Assembly (NCBI GenBank): GCA_016283095.1
Contig: JAEEMG010000034.1
Span: forward strand, 1-64,000
DNA: 64,000 bases
Reading direction: 5' to 3'
Source: Paludibacteraceae bacterium
Lineage (GTDB): Bacteria > Bacteroidota > Bacteroidia > Bacteroidales > Paludibacteraceae
The position numbers and the translations under genes are program-made. Shown here one piece after another: positions 44,787 through 53,887 of this stretch (position 1 is the first letter of the stretch; every line of letters begins with the position of its first letter). The notes beneath the pieces are model-generated. The model was not told the origin of the DNA. It ran no database searches and saw nothing but the letters and a program-made list of their open reading frames with translations.

Positions 44787-47700
44787 TTATCTTCTCATCA
44801 ATGTGAAATGTCCATTATACTGCTTGTCGATCTCTGGAATATCAAGAACATACCAATAGTCTGTAGACGGTAATTTTCTACCATTATAATCACCACTCCA
44901 TCCATCAGTATTTCCAGTCTCCTTAAATAACAACTTGCCGAAACGGTCGTAAATATACAATGTTGAATTCTGATAATTTTCTATATTCTCAACTTGCCAA
45001 TACTCATCTCCTTGATAGAAGTAAGCCGGGAATTCAGGTTCGATGAATGGGACCTGGAATTGATAAGACGATGAACATCCCAAAGCATTGGAAACATCAA
45101 CATTATAATATTTACCAACCACTGCGTTTTCCAACAGATTCGAAATTGTCTTTTCCTCACCATTGTGATAGTCAAAATAAAGAGTCTCGTCTGTATTCTC
45201 AACAATCATTTGGTAGGTATGCGATCCAATCTCCTCATGAGATGAGATACGTGGGACTGGCACAACAGTTATTGTCGCATTCACCTCTTCCGGACAATTG
45301 TAACTATATGCCACAACATTGTAAGAGATAGTTGACGAAGGAGTGAAATCAACAAACGCTCCAACTTTATCCGCAGAACTATCTCCGTCAAAATCCCATT
45401 CGATTCTATCGTAAGGTCTTTCTGTCACAGCCTCTAAATGAGCAACGTCGCCTTCACATACCGATATATCTTTTACAGTCAAACCAACTGGCTGTGCAAC
45501 CAAAACCTCTTGCTCACTTTCATTTTCTTTACAACCTAATTTTGAGACTGCAGACACACGGTATATTGTATTGTCGGAAGGAGAATCCACTATTTCAGAA
45601 ACCGCTTCTCCAATTATATTAAACTGCGAATCACCAGATCCTTTGCTTTCCCATATTATACCTTCAGTGAATGGGTAATTCGTCGTCAACTTCACACTTC
45701 CATCTTTACATATTCGTGATTCAGAAGCTGTCAGATCAACATCTTTCCTACGCTCAACATTAACTACAAACTTCTCTAAATATGCAGGACAAACAAGTGG
45801 TTTTGCCCAAAACACATAAGTAGTGGTCTCTGTAGGCACATCTTCTGCTGTCAACTCATTTTTGGCAAAATTCTCATTATCATTTTTCTTCCATCCATAA
45901 GATGTGCATTTTTCTGTAATTGAAGCACTCAACGAGACTGCTGTTCCTTCACACACCTCTGCAGGAACATTTTCCACCAAAACGGACAACGGCTCTTCAA
46001 CAAACAATGACACTTCATTAGACACTGCACTTTGACAAGCCAATTCATCTGCTGATTCAACTATAAATGTAGCTGATTTAGTCGCAGTAATGTTTATCAC
46101 GTCTCCAGACTCTGACATTTCAGAGAATTGTGATTCACCATCATTCTTTTGCTTCCAAACCAGTTTAGAAGCATTAGTGGTATTCACAGACAAAGAGACA
46201 GAAGTATTTTCACAAACTTCCGTATCACTGATACTCAACAAAAGTTCTGTTTTCTTCTCAACCTTTACACTTACCTCTTTCTCAATTGCAGGACATTTAT
46301 CTCCAGTAATTGTAAACTTATACGTGGCATCTTCTGTCGGAATATCCGTCGTCGTCAAATTAGCGTCACTGATCAAATCACTTCCCTTCTCCCATTTGAA
46401 TGTGTTTGTCGACGTGAGCTGTACATCGGCTATCAAATCAACGTTCGTTCCCTCACATATAATTGCAGGCAATGGTTGTAGCGTCACATCCGCTTTCTTC
46501 TCCACTTTCACGCTTACCTCTTTCTCAATTGCTGGACATTTATCTCCGGTAATCGTAAATTTATATGTGGCGTCTTCTGATGGAATATCTGTTGTCGTCA
46601 AATCTACGTCACTGATCAATTCACTTCCCTTCTCCCATTTGAATGTGTTTGTCGACGTGAGCTGTACATCGGCTATCAAATCCACTTTCTCACCTTCACA
46701 AATAATTGCAGGCAATAGTTGCAAATTGACATCAGCCTTCTTCTCCACTTTTACGCTTACCTCTCTCTCAATTGTTGGACATTTATCGCCAGTAATTGTA
46801 AACTTATACGTGGCATCTTCTGTAGGATTATCTGTCGTCTTCAAACCAATATCAGTAAGCAAATCATTGCCCTTTTCCCATTTGAATGTGTTTACTGACG
46901 TAAGTTTGGCATCAGCCACCAAATCCACATCTGTTCCTTCACAAACTACAGCAGGCAGCGGCTCCAACGTCACTTCAGCTATCTTCTCAACTTTTACACT
47001 TACCTCTTTCTCAATTGTTGGACATTTATCGCCATATACAGTGAATTTATATGTATCATCATCAGCTGGAATAACAAAAATCTTTAGATCCACATCACCT
47101 AGAAACTCGCCAGATCCATCCTCCCACTTAAAGGTATTGGCAGACGTGAGCTTGGCATCTGCTATCAAATCTATCTCTTCACCTATACAAACTACCAAAG
47201 GCTGTGCATCCAACGTCACATCCGCTTTCTTCTCCACCTTAACGCTAAACTCTTTCTCAATTGCCGGACATTTGTCTCCAGTAATTGAAAACTTATATGT
47301 GGCATCCTCCGTAGGGATATCTGTTGCCGTCAGATCCGCATCTGTAATAAGGACATTGCCTTTCTCCCATTTGAATGTGTTTGTCGACGTGAGTTGGACA
47401 TCGGCTATCAAATCCACTTTCTCACCCTCACAGATAACTGTTGGCAATGGTTGCAACGTCACATCTGCCATACTCTCTACTTCAACAGCCAATTCTTTCT
47501 CAAGAGTTGGACATGCTTTTCCCAAAACCGTGAATTTATAAGTGGAATTTTCATCCGGGATATCAGAGGTGACAAAATCAACATCATTTAACAGACTTCC
47601 ATTTTTCTCCCATCTGAATTTATTTGACGACGAAAGTTTAACATCAGCGACCAAGTCAACTTTTTCACCTTTACAAATAACTGACGGAAGAGGTTGCAGC

Positions 47701-49976
47701 GTCATTTCCGCTTTTCTCTCCACATCAACACTTAACTCATACACCGCTGACGGACATTTTATTCCGTCGACAACAAAATTATAAACAGCATTTTCGTCTA
47801 TTATATCAGTTGTAGACAAATCGGTATTATTGAACAGTTTGCCATTTTTCTCCCATCTGAACTTATTTGCCGGCGAGAGTTCTGCATCAGCCACAAGCTC
47901 AATTTTTTCACCTTCACAAACAACAGCTGGCAATGGTTGCAACTCCACTTCCGCTTCCATCTCCACCTTAATATTGGTGACCAATTCATTAGACATACAA
48001 ACACCATCAGTAGCGGTCAAAGTAACTGTTATATCCTCGTCGATATCAGTGATTCTATAATCAGACTCTGTTGAAGGGACTCCATTCCAAATATATGTTA
48101 TAGGAGCAAGATCAAAAGTTTGCACATCCGCAGTAAAACGGAGATTAGTACCTTCACATACATTTATATCACCAATTGGATCAAAGAATATTATAGGTCT
48201 CACCGTCAAATCAAACAAAATAGAATCAGAAACGCACTTTCCATTTTTAGCCAACAACAAATATGAAGTTGAAACCTTCGGATTAGGAAGACTAATACTT
48301 TCTCCAGTCTCTCCAGCAATCAAAGTCCATTTGTTTGCTCCATCTGGTTTACTATACCACTCAATATCAGTTTTTTTTGTCTGATTAGTTTGACGAACTT
48401 TCCATTCTACAGCATCATCACTATCCTCACAAATAGATTTATTTTGGTCTGACAAAATTTCAAATTCTGGCTTTTTGCATGATTCCAGACACTCAATGGA
48501 AACTGTATTTGTGATAAAGTAGTCCTTGTCACAATCATCTGGTTTACCATTTTTTGCGACCTTAGTTAATGTATTTTCATTAGCCGCCAAAATCACACGA
48601 AAATAGGTCAGACCATCAAACTCATCAGTAAACTGGATATCACTACCTGTAAACGGAAGGTCGATCCATGTAGTTTCATCGTAGGAATATTGCCACAAAA
48701 AATAAAAAATAGAGTAATTGAGATCCCATTCATCAGCCATCAAACTGACAAAATGGTCTATATTCTCACAGTCGTATTGAGGTTGATCTGTTATTGTTAT
48801 GTCATTATCTATTCCAAGATATGCGACGGGAGGATCCTTATATTCAATCTGCGAAATTATATTAGAAATTGAAAAATAGTCACATCCGTCAGCTGGAGTC
48901 TCATATTTAGCGATATATTCGGCTTTAGACTGAGCTTCTGAATCGTTCGATCCACCAGTGATAATCAGTCTGTATACTTCATTACCAGTCGTAGGCAGAT
49001 CTCGCTGTAAATATGTTTTTTCTATACCGCTTTCTCCAGATATGTTTGTCCAAGTATATCCGTCATCAGTAGAATATTGCCAAAGGAAATATACACTCTT
49101 ATATATATTCTGCCAAGAGTTCAACGCATCAAGATTATTAACCGAATATGTAGGCACACATGATGAATTAGTCATACTGGTCTCTATCTCAATTATAGGT
49201 GGAACGATTTCATCATCATCATAACGTTGCAGAGTGATATCATCAAGAGCGAAGTCGTTACCATTGCCACTTGAACAGTTATTCTCAATGACAATTTTTA
49301 ACACATCTCCTGATTCCGCTTTAAATTCAAGAGAGGCTTCCGACCAATCACGCTCTTTATGAGTATAACGTCCATATACTTTTTCTCTTCTTGGCCAAGC
49401 CACAATATCACCGCCAGAAATATTTACACTTTCCAGCAATTCCGGATTAGAAGCATCCTTTACATTGTACACCTGGAGAGTAAGGTCCGGGCTAAGCGGA
49501 GCATCAGACACATTAGCCACAAACATGCTGAGCCTATATTTATGATCACCACAGGTCTTCAATTTAAGGTTGTTTTCATAAATGTTTTCCCCATTGCCTT
49601 TGCCTCCAACATTCACAACCAACATACCACCATTCTTGTTTCCAGTATGATCACGTCCAGGCACAAAATTGCACGCTCCAGAAACATTTTTATGAAGGAA
49701 ACACCATTCTGTACTATTGGTAATACCATAACAACCGTCACTCATCAGCACATTGTCTGCAACTTTATGTCCAGGCACACTCATGTTCGGATCAGCAAAA
49801 TCTCGGCACACAGAATCCTCCACCACACCAAAATCTTCCTGCCACACCACATTCCAACTACCGCCAAATGCTTTAGTTGAAATCATCAACATGAAAAACA
49901 TGATGAATATAAAACTAGAGAGGAAACTGTTCAATACAACTACAGTTCTCCAAATAAAAGAATCGTTTTTGGACAT
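44787..49976 (-). CDS. Large Ig-repeat surface protein with T9SS type B sorting domain
   Basis: This is 1,729 residues from MSKNDSFIWRTVVVLNSFLS, with an extended signal peptide ending near ISTKAFG; ATGs 18 and 27 bp upstream are alternatives. The N-terminal part (WNVVWQEDFGVV, then CNFVPGRDHTGNKNGGMLVV) is a jelly-roll-like domain seen in such proteins. About 680-1255 contain seven very similar Ig-like repeats of about 80 residues (consensus ADVTLQPLPAVICEGEKVDL, then NTFKWEKG and YKFTITGDKCP). Three more diverged repeats follow. The C-terminus (LYIYDRFGKLLFKETG, then GWSGDYNGRKLPSTDYWYVL) is the gliding-motility-type T9SS type B sorting domain. An adhesin or surface-layer role is likely. 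It has no operon partner. Confidence 0.85.
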   Translation of the reverse strand: MSKNDSFIWRTVVVLNSFLSSFIFIMFFMLMISTKAFGGSWNVVWQEDFGVVEDSVCRDFADPNMSVPGHKVADNVLMSDGCYGITNSTEWCFLHKNVSGACNFVPGRDHTGNKNGGMLVVNVGGKGNGENIYENNLKLKTCGDHKYRLSMFVANVSDAPLSPDLTLQVYNVKDASNPELLESVNISGGDIVAWPRREKVYGRYTHKERDWSEASLEFKAESGDVLKIVIENNCSSGNGNDFALDDITLQRYDDDEIVPPIIEIETSMTNSSCVPTYSVNNLDALNSWQNIYKSVYFLWQYSTDDGYTWTNISGESGIEKTYLQRDLPTTGNEVYRLIITGGSNDSEAQSKAEYIAKYETPADGCDYFSISNIISQIEYKDPPVAYLGIDNDITITDQPQYDCENIDHFVSLMADEWDLNYSIFYFLWQYSYDETTWIDLPFTGSDIQFTDEFDGLTYFRVILAANENTLTKVAKNGKPDDCDKDYFITNTVSIECLESCKKPEFEILSDQNKSICEDSDDAVEWKVRQTNQTKKTDIEWYSKPDGANKWTLIAGETGESISLPNPKVSTSYLLLAKNGKCVSDSILFDLTVRPIIFFDPIGDINVCEGTNLRFTADVQTFDLAPITYIWNGVPSTESDYRITDIDEDITVTLTATDGVCMSNELVTNIKVEMEAEVELQPLPAVVCEGEKIELVADAELSPANKFRWEKNGKLFNNTDLSTTDIIDENAVYNFVVDGIKCPSAVYELSVDVERKAEMTLQPLPSVICKGEKVDLVADVKLSSSNKFRWEKNGSLLNDVDFVTSDIPDENSTYKFTVLGKACPTLEKELAVEVESMADVTLQPLPTVICEGEKVDLIADVQLTSTNTFKWEKGNVLITDADLTATDIPTEDATYKFSITGDKCPAIEKEFSVKVEKKADVTLDAQPLVVCIGEEIDLIADAKLTSANTFKWEDGSGEFLGDVDLKIFVIPADDDTYKFTVYGDKCPTIEKEVSVKVEKIAEVTLEPLPAVVCEGTDVDLVADAKLTSVNTFKWEKGNDLLTDIGLKTTDNPTEDATYKFTITGDKCPTIEREVSVKVEKKADVNLQLLPAIICEGEKVDLIADVQLTSTNTFKWEKGSELISDVDLTTTDIPSEDATYKFTITGDKCPAIEKEVSVKVEKKADVTLQPLPAIICEGTNVDLIADVQLTSTNTFKWEKGSDLISDANLTTTDIPTEDATYKFTITGDKCPAIEKEVSVKVEKKTELLLSISDTEVCENTSVSLSVNTTNASKLVWKQKNDGESQFSEMSESGDVINITATKSATFIVESADELACQSAVSNEVSLFVEEPLSVLVENVPAEVCEGTAVSLSASITEKCTSYGWKKNDNENFAKNELTAEDVPTETTTYVFWAKPLVCPAYLEKFVVNVERRKDVDLTASESRICKDGSVKLTTNYPFTEGIIWESKGSGDSQFNIIGEAVSEIVDSPSDNTIYRVSAVSKLGCKENESEQEVLVAQPVGLTVKDISVCEGDVAHLEAVTERPYDRIEWDFDGDSSADKVGAFVDFTPSSTISYNVVAYSYNCPEEVNATITVVPVPRISSHEEIGSHTYQMIVENTDETLYFDYHNGEEKTISNLLENAVVGKYYNVDVSNALGCSSSYQFQVPFIEPEFPAYFYQGDEYWQVENIENYQNSTLYIYDRFGKLLFKETGNTDGWSGDYNGRKLPSTDYWYVLDIPEIDKQYNGHFTLMRR
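46237..47960 (-). repeat. Seven near-identical Ig-like coding repeats
   Basis: Units of about 240 bp are repeated in tandem. Stretches such as the codons for VQLTSTNTFKWEKG and for TGDKCPAIEKE are nearly identical at the DNA level in three or more units, with outer units more diverged. This indicates recent unit duplication or gene conversion. Confidence 0.85.
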
Positions 49977-50003
49977 AAATATCATTCCCCTAACAAAATA
50001 CAT

Positions 50004-50345
50004 ATAAAAACCCTATAATAGTAGTAACTGGTCATCAGTGCAATAAGTCATCACATCATTCTCTTTATTTATTAAGACCAAACAGTAAAGATCGCAATAA
50101 TTCGTCAAACATATCTCACTGACAATCAACGCAAATATATCTATTATTTTTTATTTAACAAAAAATAAGGTTCATTAACATTCATAAACAATAAAAAATC
50201 ATAATTTTACTTCAAATTTTGTCGGAAATAATTTGCAAAACCAATTCCGTCAACATTCAAAAAACAGCATTATTTTCCATAAGGGAGAAAAAAAACATAT
50301 TTATAAGCAATACATTTTTGAGACCCTAACAAAAAAATTTAGTTT
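50004..50345. other. Divergent AT-rich spacer
   Basis: This holds the 5-prime regions of the Ig-repeat gene and the DUF4349 gene. On the minus strand TACTGTTTG, with an upstream TTTG 18 bp away, is an imperfect promoter for the Ig-repeat gene. I see no RNA gene or ORF. Confidence 0.45.
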
Positions 50346-51185
50346 ATGAATAAATTATTTATCGCTGTCGTAGTAGCACTATCATTGTCATCATGCAGCA
50401 AAGCGAACCAACATTTAGACCCTGCAGCAAGTGCAGTAGCAGTTCAAGAATACGCAGAAGAAGAAATGGCAGCAGTCTCTACAAATTCAAATCCGGCTTC
50501 TCCTGTAGACACACGTAAACTGATTGCTAAAGGTAATGTAGACATAAAGGTAAAGCCAGAAAATGTAGATTCTATTTACGATAATATCAATGCTTTAATC
50601 AGAAAGTACAATGGATACAAGAGTTCAGAAAAACAGAATGAATACCGCTATTCTGTCTCAGCATCTATTCCGTCAGCATCTTTTGAAGACTTCACAGATG
50701 CCTTAAGCAAGGTTGGAGGAAAAATGTCGGACAAATCTATTAATGTACAGGATGTCACAGACGAATATACCGATTTAGTATCTGAAATCAAAAGCAAAGA
50801 AGCCGCACTTGAACAATACAGAGTTTTGCTAAAGCGTGCCAACAAAATTTCAGAGATCATTGAGATTCAAACAAAAATCGACAACTTACAAAATGACATC
50901 GACATTATGAATGGCCGACGCATTAATATAGACCGTAAGGTGGCTTACAGTGTTGTTGACATCGACCTTATCATTGTCAAAAAAGAGGTGGCAAAAGACG
51001 ACGACGATGACAACACACCTTCATTTGGTTCAGAATTACTTGATTCTTTGTCTGATGGCTGGGCTATAATCAAATTTTTAGTTGTATTCTTGCTACGTTT
51101 GTGGCCATTCTTCATTATTGGAGGAGCAGGATATTTCATCTATAAAAAGAGAAAAGGAGAATCTAAAACTTCGTCAAAAAATTAA
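50346..51185 (+). CDS. DUF4349-domain lipoprotein with C-terminal membrane helix
   Basis: This is a 279-residue protein. The N-terminus MNKLFIAVVVALSLSSCSKA is a lipoprotein signal with Cys17 in the lipobox LSSC. A beta domain (about 55-135; DTRKLIAKGNVDIKVKPENV) is followed by a coiled coil (about 137-190; SKEAALEQYRVLLKRANKIS). A short beta return (VAYSVVDIDLIIVKK), an acidic linker (KDDDDDN) and a transmembrane helix (FLVVFLLRLWPFFIIGGAGY) with a basic tail follow. This order is the DUF4349 architecture. The function is unknown; an envelope location is clear. Confidence 0.85.
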   Translation: MNKLFIAVVVALSLSSCSKANQHLDPAASAVAVQEYAEEEMAAVSTNSNPASPVDTRKLIAKGNVDIKVKPENVDSIYDNINALIRKYNGYKSSEKQNEYRYSVSASIPSASFEDFTDALSKVGGKMSDKSINVQDVTDEYTDLVSEIKSKEAALEQYRVLLKRANKISEIIEIQTKIDNLQNDIDIMNGRRINIDRKVAYSVVDIDLIIVKKEVAKDDDDDNTPSFGSELLDSLSDGWAIIKFLVVFLLRLWPFFIIGGAGYFIYKKRKGESKTSSKN

Positions 51186-51218
51186 TTCAGTTTGACACCA
51201 AAATTTTTGTAATGTTTC

Positions 51219-51250
51219 TTGTGTAAACAAAAAAGAAAAGATTATTTTTG
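51219..51250 (+). promoter_or_regulatory. Promoter of the monooxygenase-fold gene (-33 TTG, -7 TATTTTTG)
   Basis: TTG (51219-51221) and TATTTTTG (51243-51250) are 21 bp apart, close to the Bacteroidetes consensus. The ATG follows at 51285. Confidence 0.7.
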
Positions 51251-51284
51251 TGAAGGAAAAAACAAGAATTTAATTTCATAGAAG

Positions 51285-51560
51285 ATGATTAGACTAAATG
51301 TATTTATTCAGGTTGAGGAGAAGAACCAGTCTGAGTTATTAGGTATGGTAAAGGAGTTGGTTGAACTTTCTCAGGCTGAGGACGGATGTATCGCTTATGA
51401 CGTATTTGAGAGTTCTACTCGTTTTGACGTTATGATGATTTGCGAGACTTGGAAAGATAACGAGACTTTGATTGCACACACTCAGAGCGAGCACTACAAA
51501 AGAATCATGCCAAAGATTCACACTTTGGGTCAGTTCAAAACAGAGAAGTTTGAATTTTAA
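51285..51560 (+). CDS. Antibiotic biosynthesis monooxygenase (ABM)-fold protein, YgiN-like quinol monooxygenase candidate
   Basis: This 91-residue protein is the length of a single ABM ferredoxin-like domain. It shows the typical pattern: LNVFIQVEEKNQSELLGMVK (strand and helix), EDGCIAYDVFES, MMICETWKDNETLIAHTQSE and HYKRIMP. Such proteins form dimers and include quinol oxidases and haem-degrading enzymes; many have unknown substrates. It is monocistronic, with its own promoter and a strong terminator, which fits a constitutively expressed small enzyme. Confidence 0.8.
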   Translation: MIRLNVFIQVEEKNQSELLGMVKELVELSQAEDGCIAYDVFESSTRFDVMMICETWKDNETLIAHTQSEHYKRIMPKIHTLGQFKTEKFEF

Positions 51561-51578
51561 TCACAAGATCTCTATAAT

Positions 51579-51606
51579 GGCAGGCTCTAACGCCTGCCTT
51601 TTTTTA
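51579..51606 (+). terminator. Strong rho-independent terminator
   Basis: GGCAGGC-TCTAAC-GCCTGCC is followed by a run of T (51579-51606). It isolates the ABM gene from folK. Confidence 0.93.
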
Positions 51607-51628
51607 TGTTCATTTAAAAAGCTAAGAT

Positions 51629-52096
51629 TTGCATAACGTTTTCATCGCATTCGGCACAAATATGGGCAACCGTCGCCGTATGATAGAATATGCCCTTATT
51701 TTATGCTCCGACCTTATCGGTAAGGTTGTGGCATTGTCTGAGATACGCTCGTCTATGCCGGTAGGTTACGACTCCGACCATGAGTATCTGAATGGAGTGT
51801 TTCATCTTGAGACCAGATTGGAACCAGAAGACATTCTTGCCAGATGTATGGCAATAGAAAGAGAATTGGGAAGAGTAAGGACACCTGGAGCAGGATATGA
51901 AGATCGTCCTATCGACCTTGATATCCTTTTCTATGACGACGCGATAATATCCAAAGACAATCTTGTCATCCCCCACCCTCGTATGCATGAACGACGCTTC
52001 GTTATTGAGCCGATGAATGATCTTGCTCCCGACTTTGTCCACCCGACACTTAAAAAGTCGATGAAGCAGTTGCTTGATGAAATGAATGCAAATTAA
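51629..52096 (+). CDS. folK: 2-amino-4-hydroxy-6-hydroxymethyldihydropteridine pyrophosphokinase, TTG start
   Basis: FolK transfers pyrophosphate from ATP to 6-hydroxymethyl-dihydropterin in folate synthesis, in the cytosol. The 155-residue sequence shows FIAFGTNMGNR (the GSNxG motif), SMPVGYDSDHEYLNGV, RPIDLDILF (93-101, with the two magnesium-binding aspartates D96 and D98) and IPHPRMHERRFVIEP. The only start that keeps the GTNMG motif is TTG at 51629, because TAA lies two codons upstream and the first in-frame ATG falls inside the motif. It lies 30 bp after a terminator. The Nudix gene starts 6 bp downstream, so the two form an operon. Confidence 0.93.
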   Translation: MHNVFIAFGTNMGNRRRMIEYALILCSDLIGKVVALSEIRSSMPVGYDSDHEYLNGVFHLETRLEPEDILARCMAIERELGRVRTPGAGYEDRPIDLDILFYDDAIISKDNLVIPHPRMHERRFVIEPMNDLAPDFVHPTLKKSMKQLLDEMNAN

Positions 52097-52102
52097 TCAG
52101 TT

Positions 52103-52561
52103 ATGAATATGACTGAAACCACCTTAGGCTATATCGAGTGGAATGACCACTATTTGATGCTCTTCCGTAATAAAAAGGAAAACGATCCCAACGAAGGTAA
52201 ATGGATCGGCATTGGAGGTCATGTGGAGACAGGAGAAAACCCTGATGATTGCTTCGTGAGGGAAGTCCGTGAGGAGACGGGAATTATCCTAAACAATTTA
52301 ATCAAACGCGGCATAATTGATTTCATCTCCGACACAGCAGAGAATGAGCGTATGCATCTCTATACAGCCACCGTCGACTCTCCCGATTTTTCAGAATGCA
52401 ATGAGGGCACTCTAAAATGGATTCCTAAAGAAGAAATTCTCAATCTTAACTTATGGGAAGGCGACAAATTTTTCCTAACCCCATTAATCAATGGAAAAAA
52501 CGACATCCGTATGCGACTTACGTATGAAGGATGGAATTTAATTAAGGCAGAAAGCTTTTGA
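52103..52561 (+). CDS. Nudix hydrolase, MutT-like
   Basis: This is a 152-residue cytosolic protein with a complete Nudix box, G39-x5-E45-x7-R53-E54-x2-E57-E58-x-G60 (GGHVETGENPDDCFVREV then REETG). The core strand LGYIEWNDHYLMLFR precedes it. The sequence resembles 8-oxo-dGTP diphosphatases of the MutT/NUDT1 type (WIGIGGHVETGE, LYTATVD, KWIPKEEIL). It would hydrolyse oxidised or non-canonical nucleoside triphosphates; the exact substrate is open. In folate loci a Nudix enzyme can also act on dihydroneopterin triphosphate, and its position directly after folK makes that an alternative. Confidence 0.85.
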   Translation: MNMTETTLGYIEWNDHYLMLFRNKKENDPNEGKWIGIGGHVETGENPDDCFVREVREETGIILNNLIKRGIIDFISDTAENERMHLYTATVDSPDFSECNEGTLKWIPKEEILNLNLWEGDKFFLTPLINGKNDIRMRLTYEGWNLIKAESF

Positions 52562-52565
52562 CATA

Positions 52566-52595
52566 TTGTATTTCATATCTTTTTCTATATATTTG
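52566..52595 (+). promoter_or_regulatory. Promoter with TTG (-33) and TATATTTG (-7)
   Basis: TTG (52566-52568) and TATATTTG (52588-52595) are 19 bp apart, which matches the Bacteroidetes spacing. The ATG at 52630 follows after 34 bp. Confidence 0.7.
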
Positions 52596-52629
52596 CCAAT
52601 AGGATTTAATAATATAAAAATTGGTTGAT

Positions 52630-53682
52630 ATGAAAAAGAGGATGATTTTGGCGTTTTTTACCTTATTAATTTCCATATTTGAAATACCATCCCAGATATA
52701 TGTCTGGAAAAATGGCAAGGTAATATTTTATGTCGAGAATGAATATCCGGACAGTGTCACGTTTACGAATCCCAACCTATCGGTTGTGGAGCCTGCCGAC
52801 ACGATTCCGCCAGACACTTTTCTATTTAGTGTAAACGACACTCTGCAAGTTTGTTTTGCACCCGGCAATCTACAATACAACGACTACTATTTTGAATGGA
52901 GATTCGCAGAAAACCAATATGATTTGATTGGAATAAGCAACTCTAACATCGCTCCATTTTACGATGGATGGATAGATCTGTTCGGTTGGGCGACGTGTGG
53001 ATGGAGTACTGGTTTTCTACCGACGTCTACAAGCACCGACTATAGAGATTATCTTGTTGGCGGATCTTGGGACAATAGTTTTGTCGGTGATTTTGCCACA
53101 GCGGATTGGGGTGCGTTAAACAAAATTGGCAGTGATGCGGAACACACTTGGAGAACACCGACGAGTAAAGAGTGGAATTATTTATTGGCAGAAAGGAGAA
53201 ATGCTGATCAATTATTCGCCTTAGCGACGGTGGCAAATGTGAAAGGATTGATTTTGCTGCCAGACAATTGGAAGACACCAGAAGGAGTAAAATTTATTCC
53301 TTCCGTATCCACAGAGTTCAACAATCATTTGGTTTATCAGAACGGATTGTATATGGATGAGGAGATGTTGGACGACCATTACGCAGACAACACTTATAAT
53401 GAAGCGGAATGGACTGTAATGGAAAAGTCAGGAGCCATATTCTTGCCAGCGGGAGGACGACGTTGGGGGAATACTATAAAGAACTATCCTACAAACCCAT
53501 GGGGAATCTACTGGTCGTCCACAACAGGAGCACAAGAGCGGGAAGGAAATGTCCGTGCGTTATCCTTCTACATGAGCGGTGTGACACCTTTAGCTGAAAC
53601 GAGCCGTGTATGGGGATGTTCAGTTCGTCTAATTCAAGAAATAACGTCAATTCGACGAAAAATCATAGTAGGAGATAATTGA
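52630..53682 (+). CDS. Secreted protein of unknown function, Bacteroidetes FAPGNLQYN-type
   Basis: This is 350 residues from MKKRMILAFFTLLISIFEIP; a TTG nine bases upstream is not needed. After the signal peptide come VFTNPNLSVVEP-like spacer residues, then FSVNDTLQVCFAPGNLQYN, WRFAENQYDLIGISNSNI, GWIDLFGWATCGW, HTWRTPTSKEWNYLL and the final WGCSVRLIQE. This pattern recurs in many Bacteroidetes secreted or lipoprotein-anchored proteins and in the Fibrobacter major paralogous domain. It is thought to be a C-type-lectin/formylglycine-type fold. No ligand is known to me. It has its own promoter. Confidence 0.7.
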   Translation: MKKRMILAFFTLLISIFEIPSQIYVWKNGKVIFYVENEYPDSVTFTNPNLSVVEPADTIPPDTFLFSVNDTLQVCFAPGNLQYNDYYFEWRFAENQYDLIGISNSNIAPFYDGWIDLFGWATCGWSTGFLPTSTSTDYRDYLVGGSWDNSFVGDFATADWGALNKIGSDAEHTWRTPTSKEWNYLLAERRNADQLFALATVANVKGLILLPDNWKTPEGVKFIPSVSTEFNNHLVYQNGLYMDEEMLDDHYADNTYNEAEWTVMEKSGAIFLPAGGRRWGNTIKNYPTNPWGIYWSSTTGAQEREGNVRALSFYMSGVTPLAETSRVWGCSVRLIQEITSIRRKIIVGDN

Positions 53683-53820
53683 GGATTTCAAAGGGCTGAA
53701 TGACCTTCTCCCCTACTTTTGTGCGAGCCAAAGACGAGCACACAGAATTTAACAAAACCACAGAGACACAAAGTTAACAGAGAAAAGCAACGCCATTTTA
53801 TGAGAAAAATGGGCATATTG
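53683..53820. other. Spacer with decayed sequence
   Basis: The spacer contains CACAGAGACACAAAGTTAAC-like simple sequence and no credible gene. It precedes a strong convergent terminator. Confidence 0.5.
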
Positions 53821-53864
53821 AAATGCGCCCCTAAAGTTTTTCGTCTAACTTTAGGGGCGCATTT
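53821..53864. terminator. Strong bidirectional terminator
   Basis: A perfect 17-bp stem, AAATGCGCCCCTAAAGT (53821-53837) with ACTTTAGGGGCGCATTT (53848-53864), separates the convergent genes at 52630 and 53888. Flanking A/T tracts are present on both sides. Confidence 0.88.
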
Positions 53865-53887
53865 TAATTCTCCGTCTTTCTCATTGT

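Noticed and set aside
46090-47541. Plus-strand open frame of 483 codons across the Ig repeats
   Set aside because: It is antisense to the seven Ig-like repeats; its length comes from the repeated DNA, and it has only periodic Ser/Thr-rich sequence.
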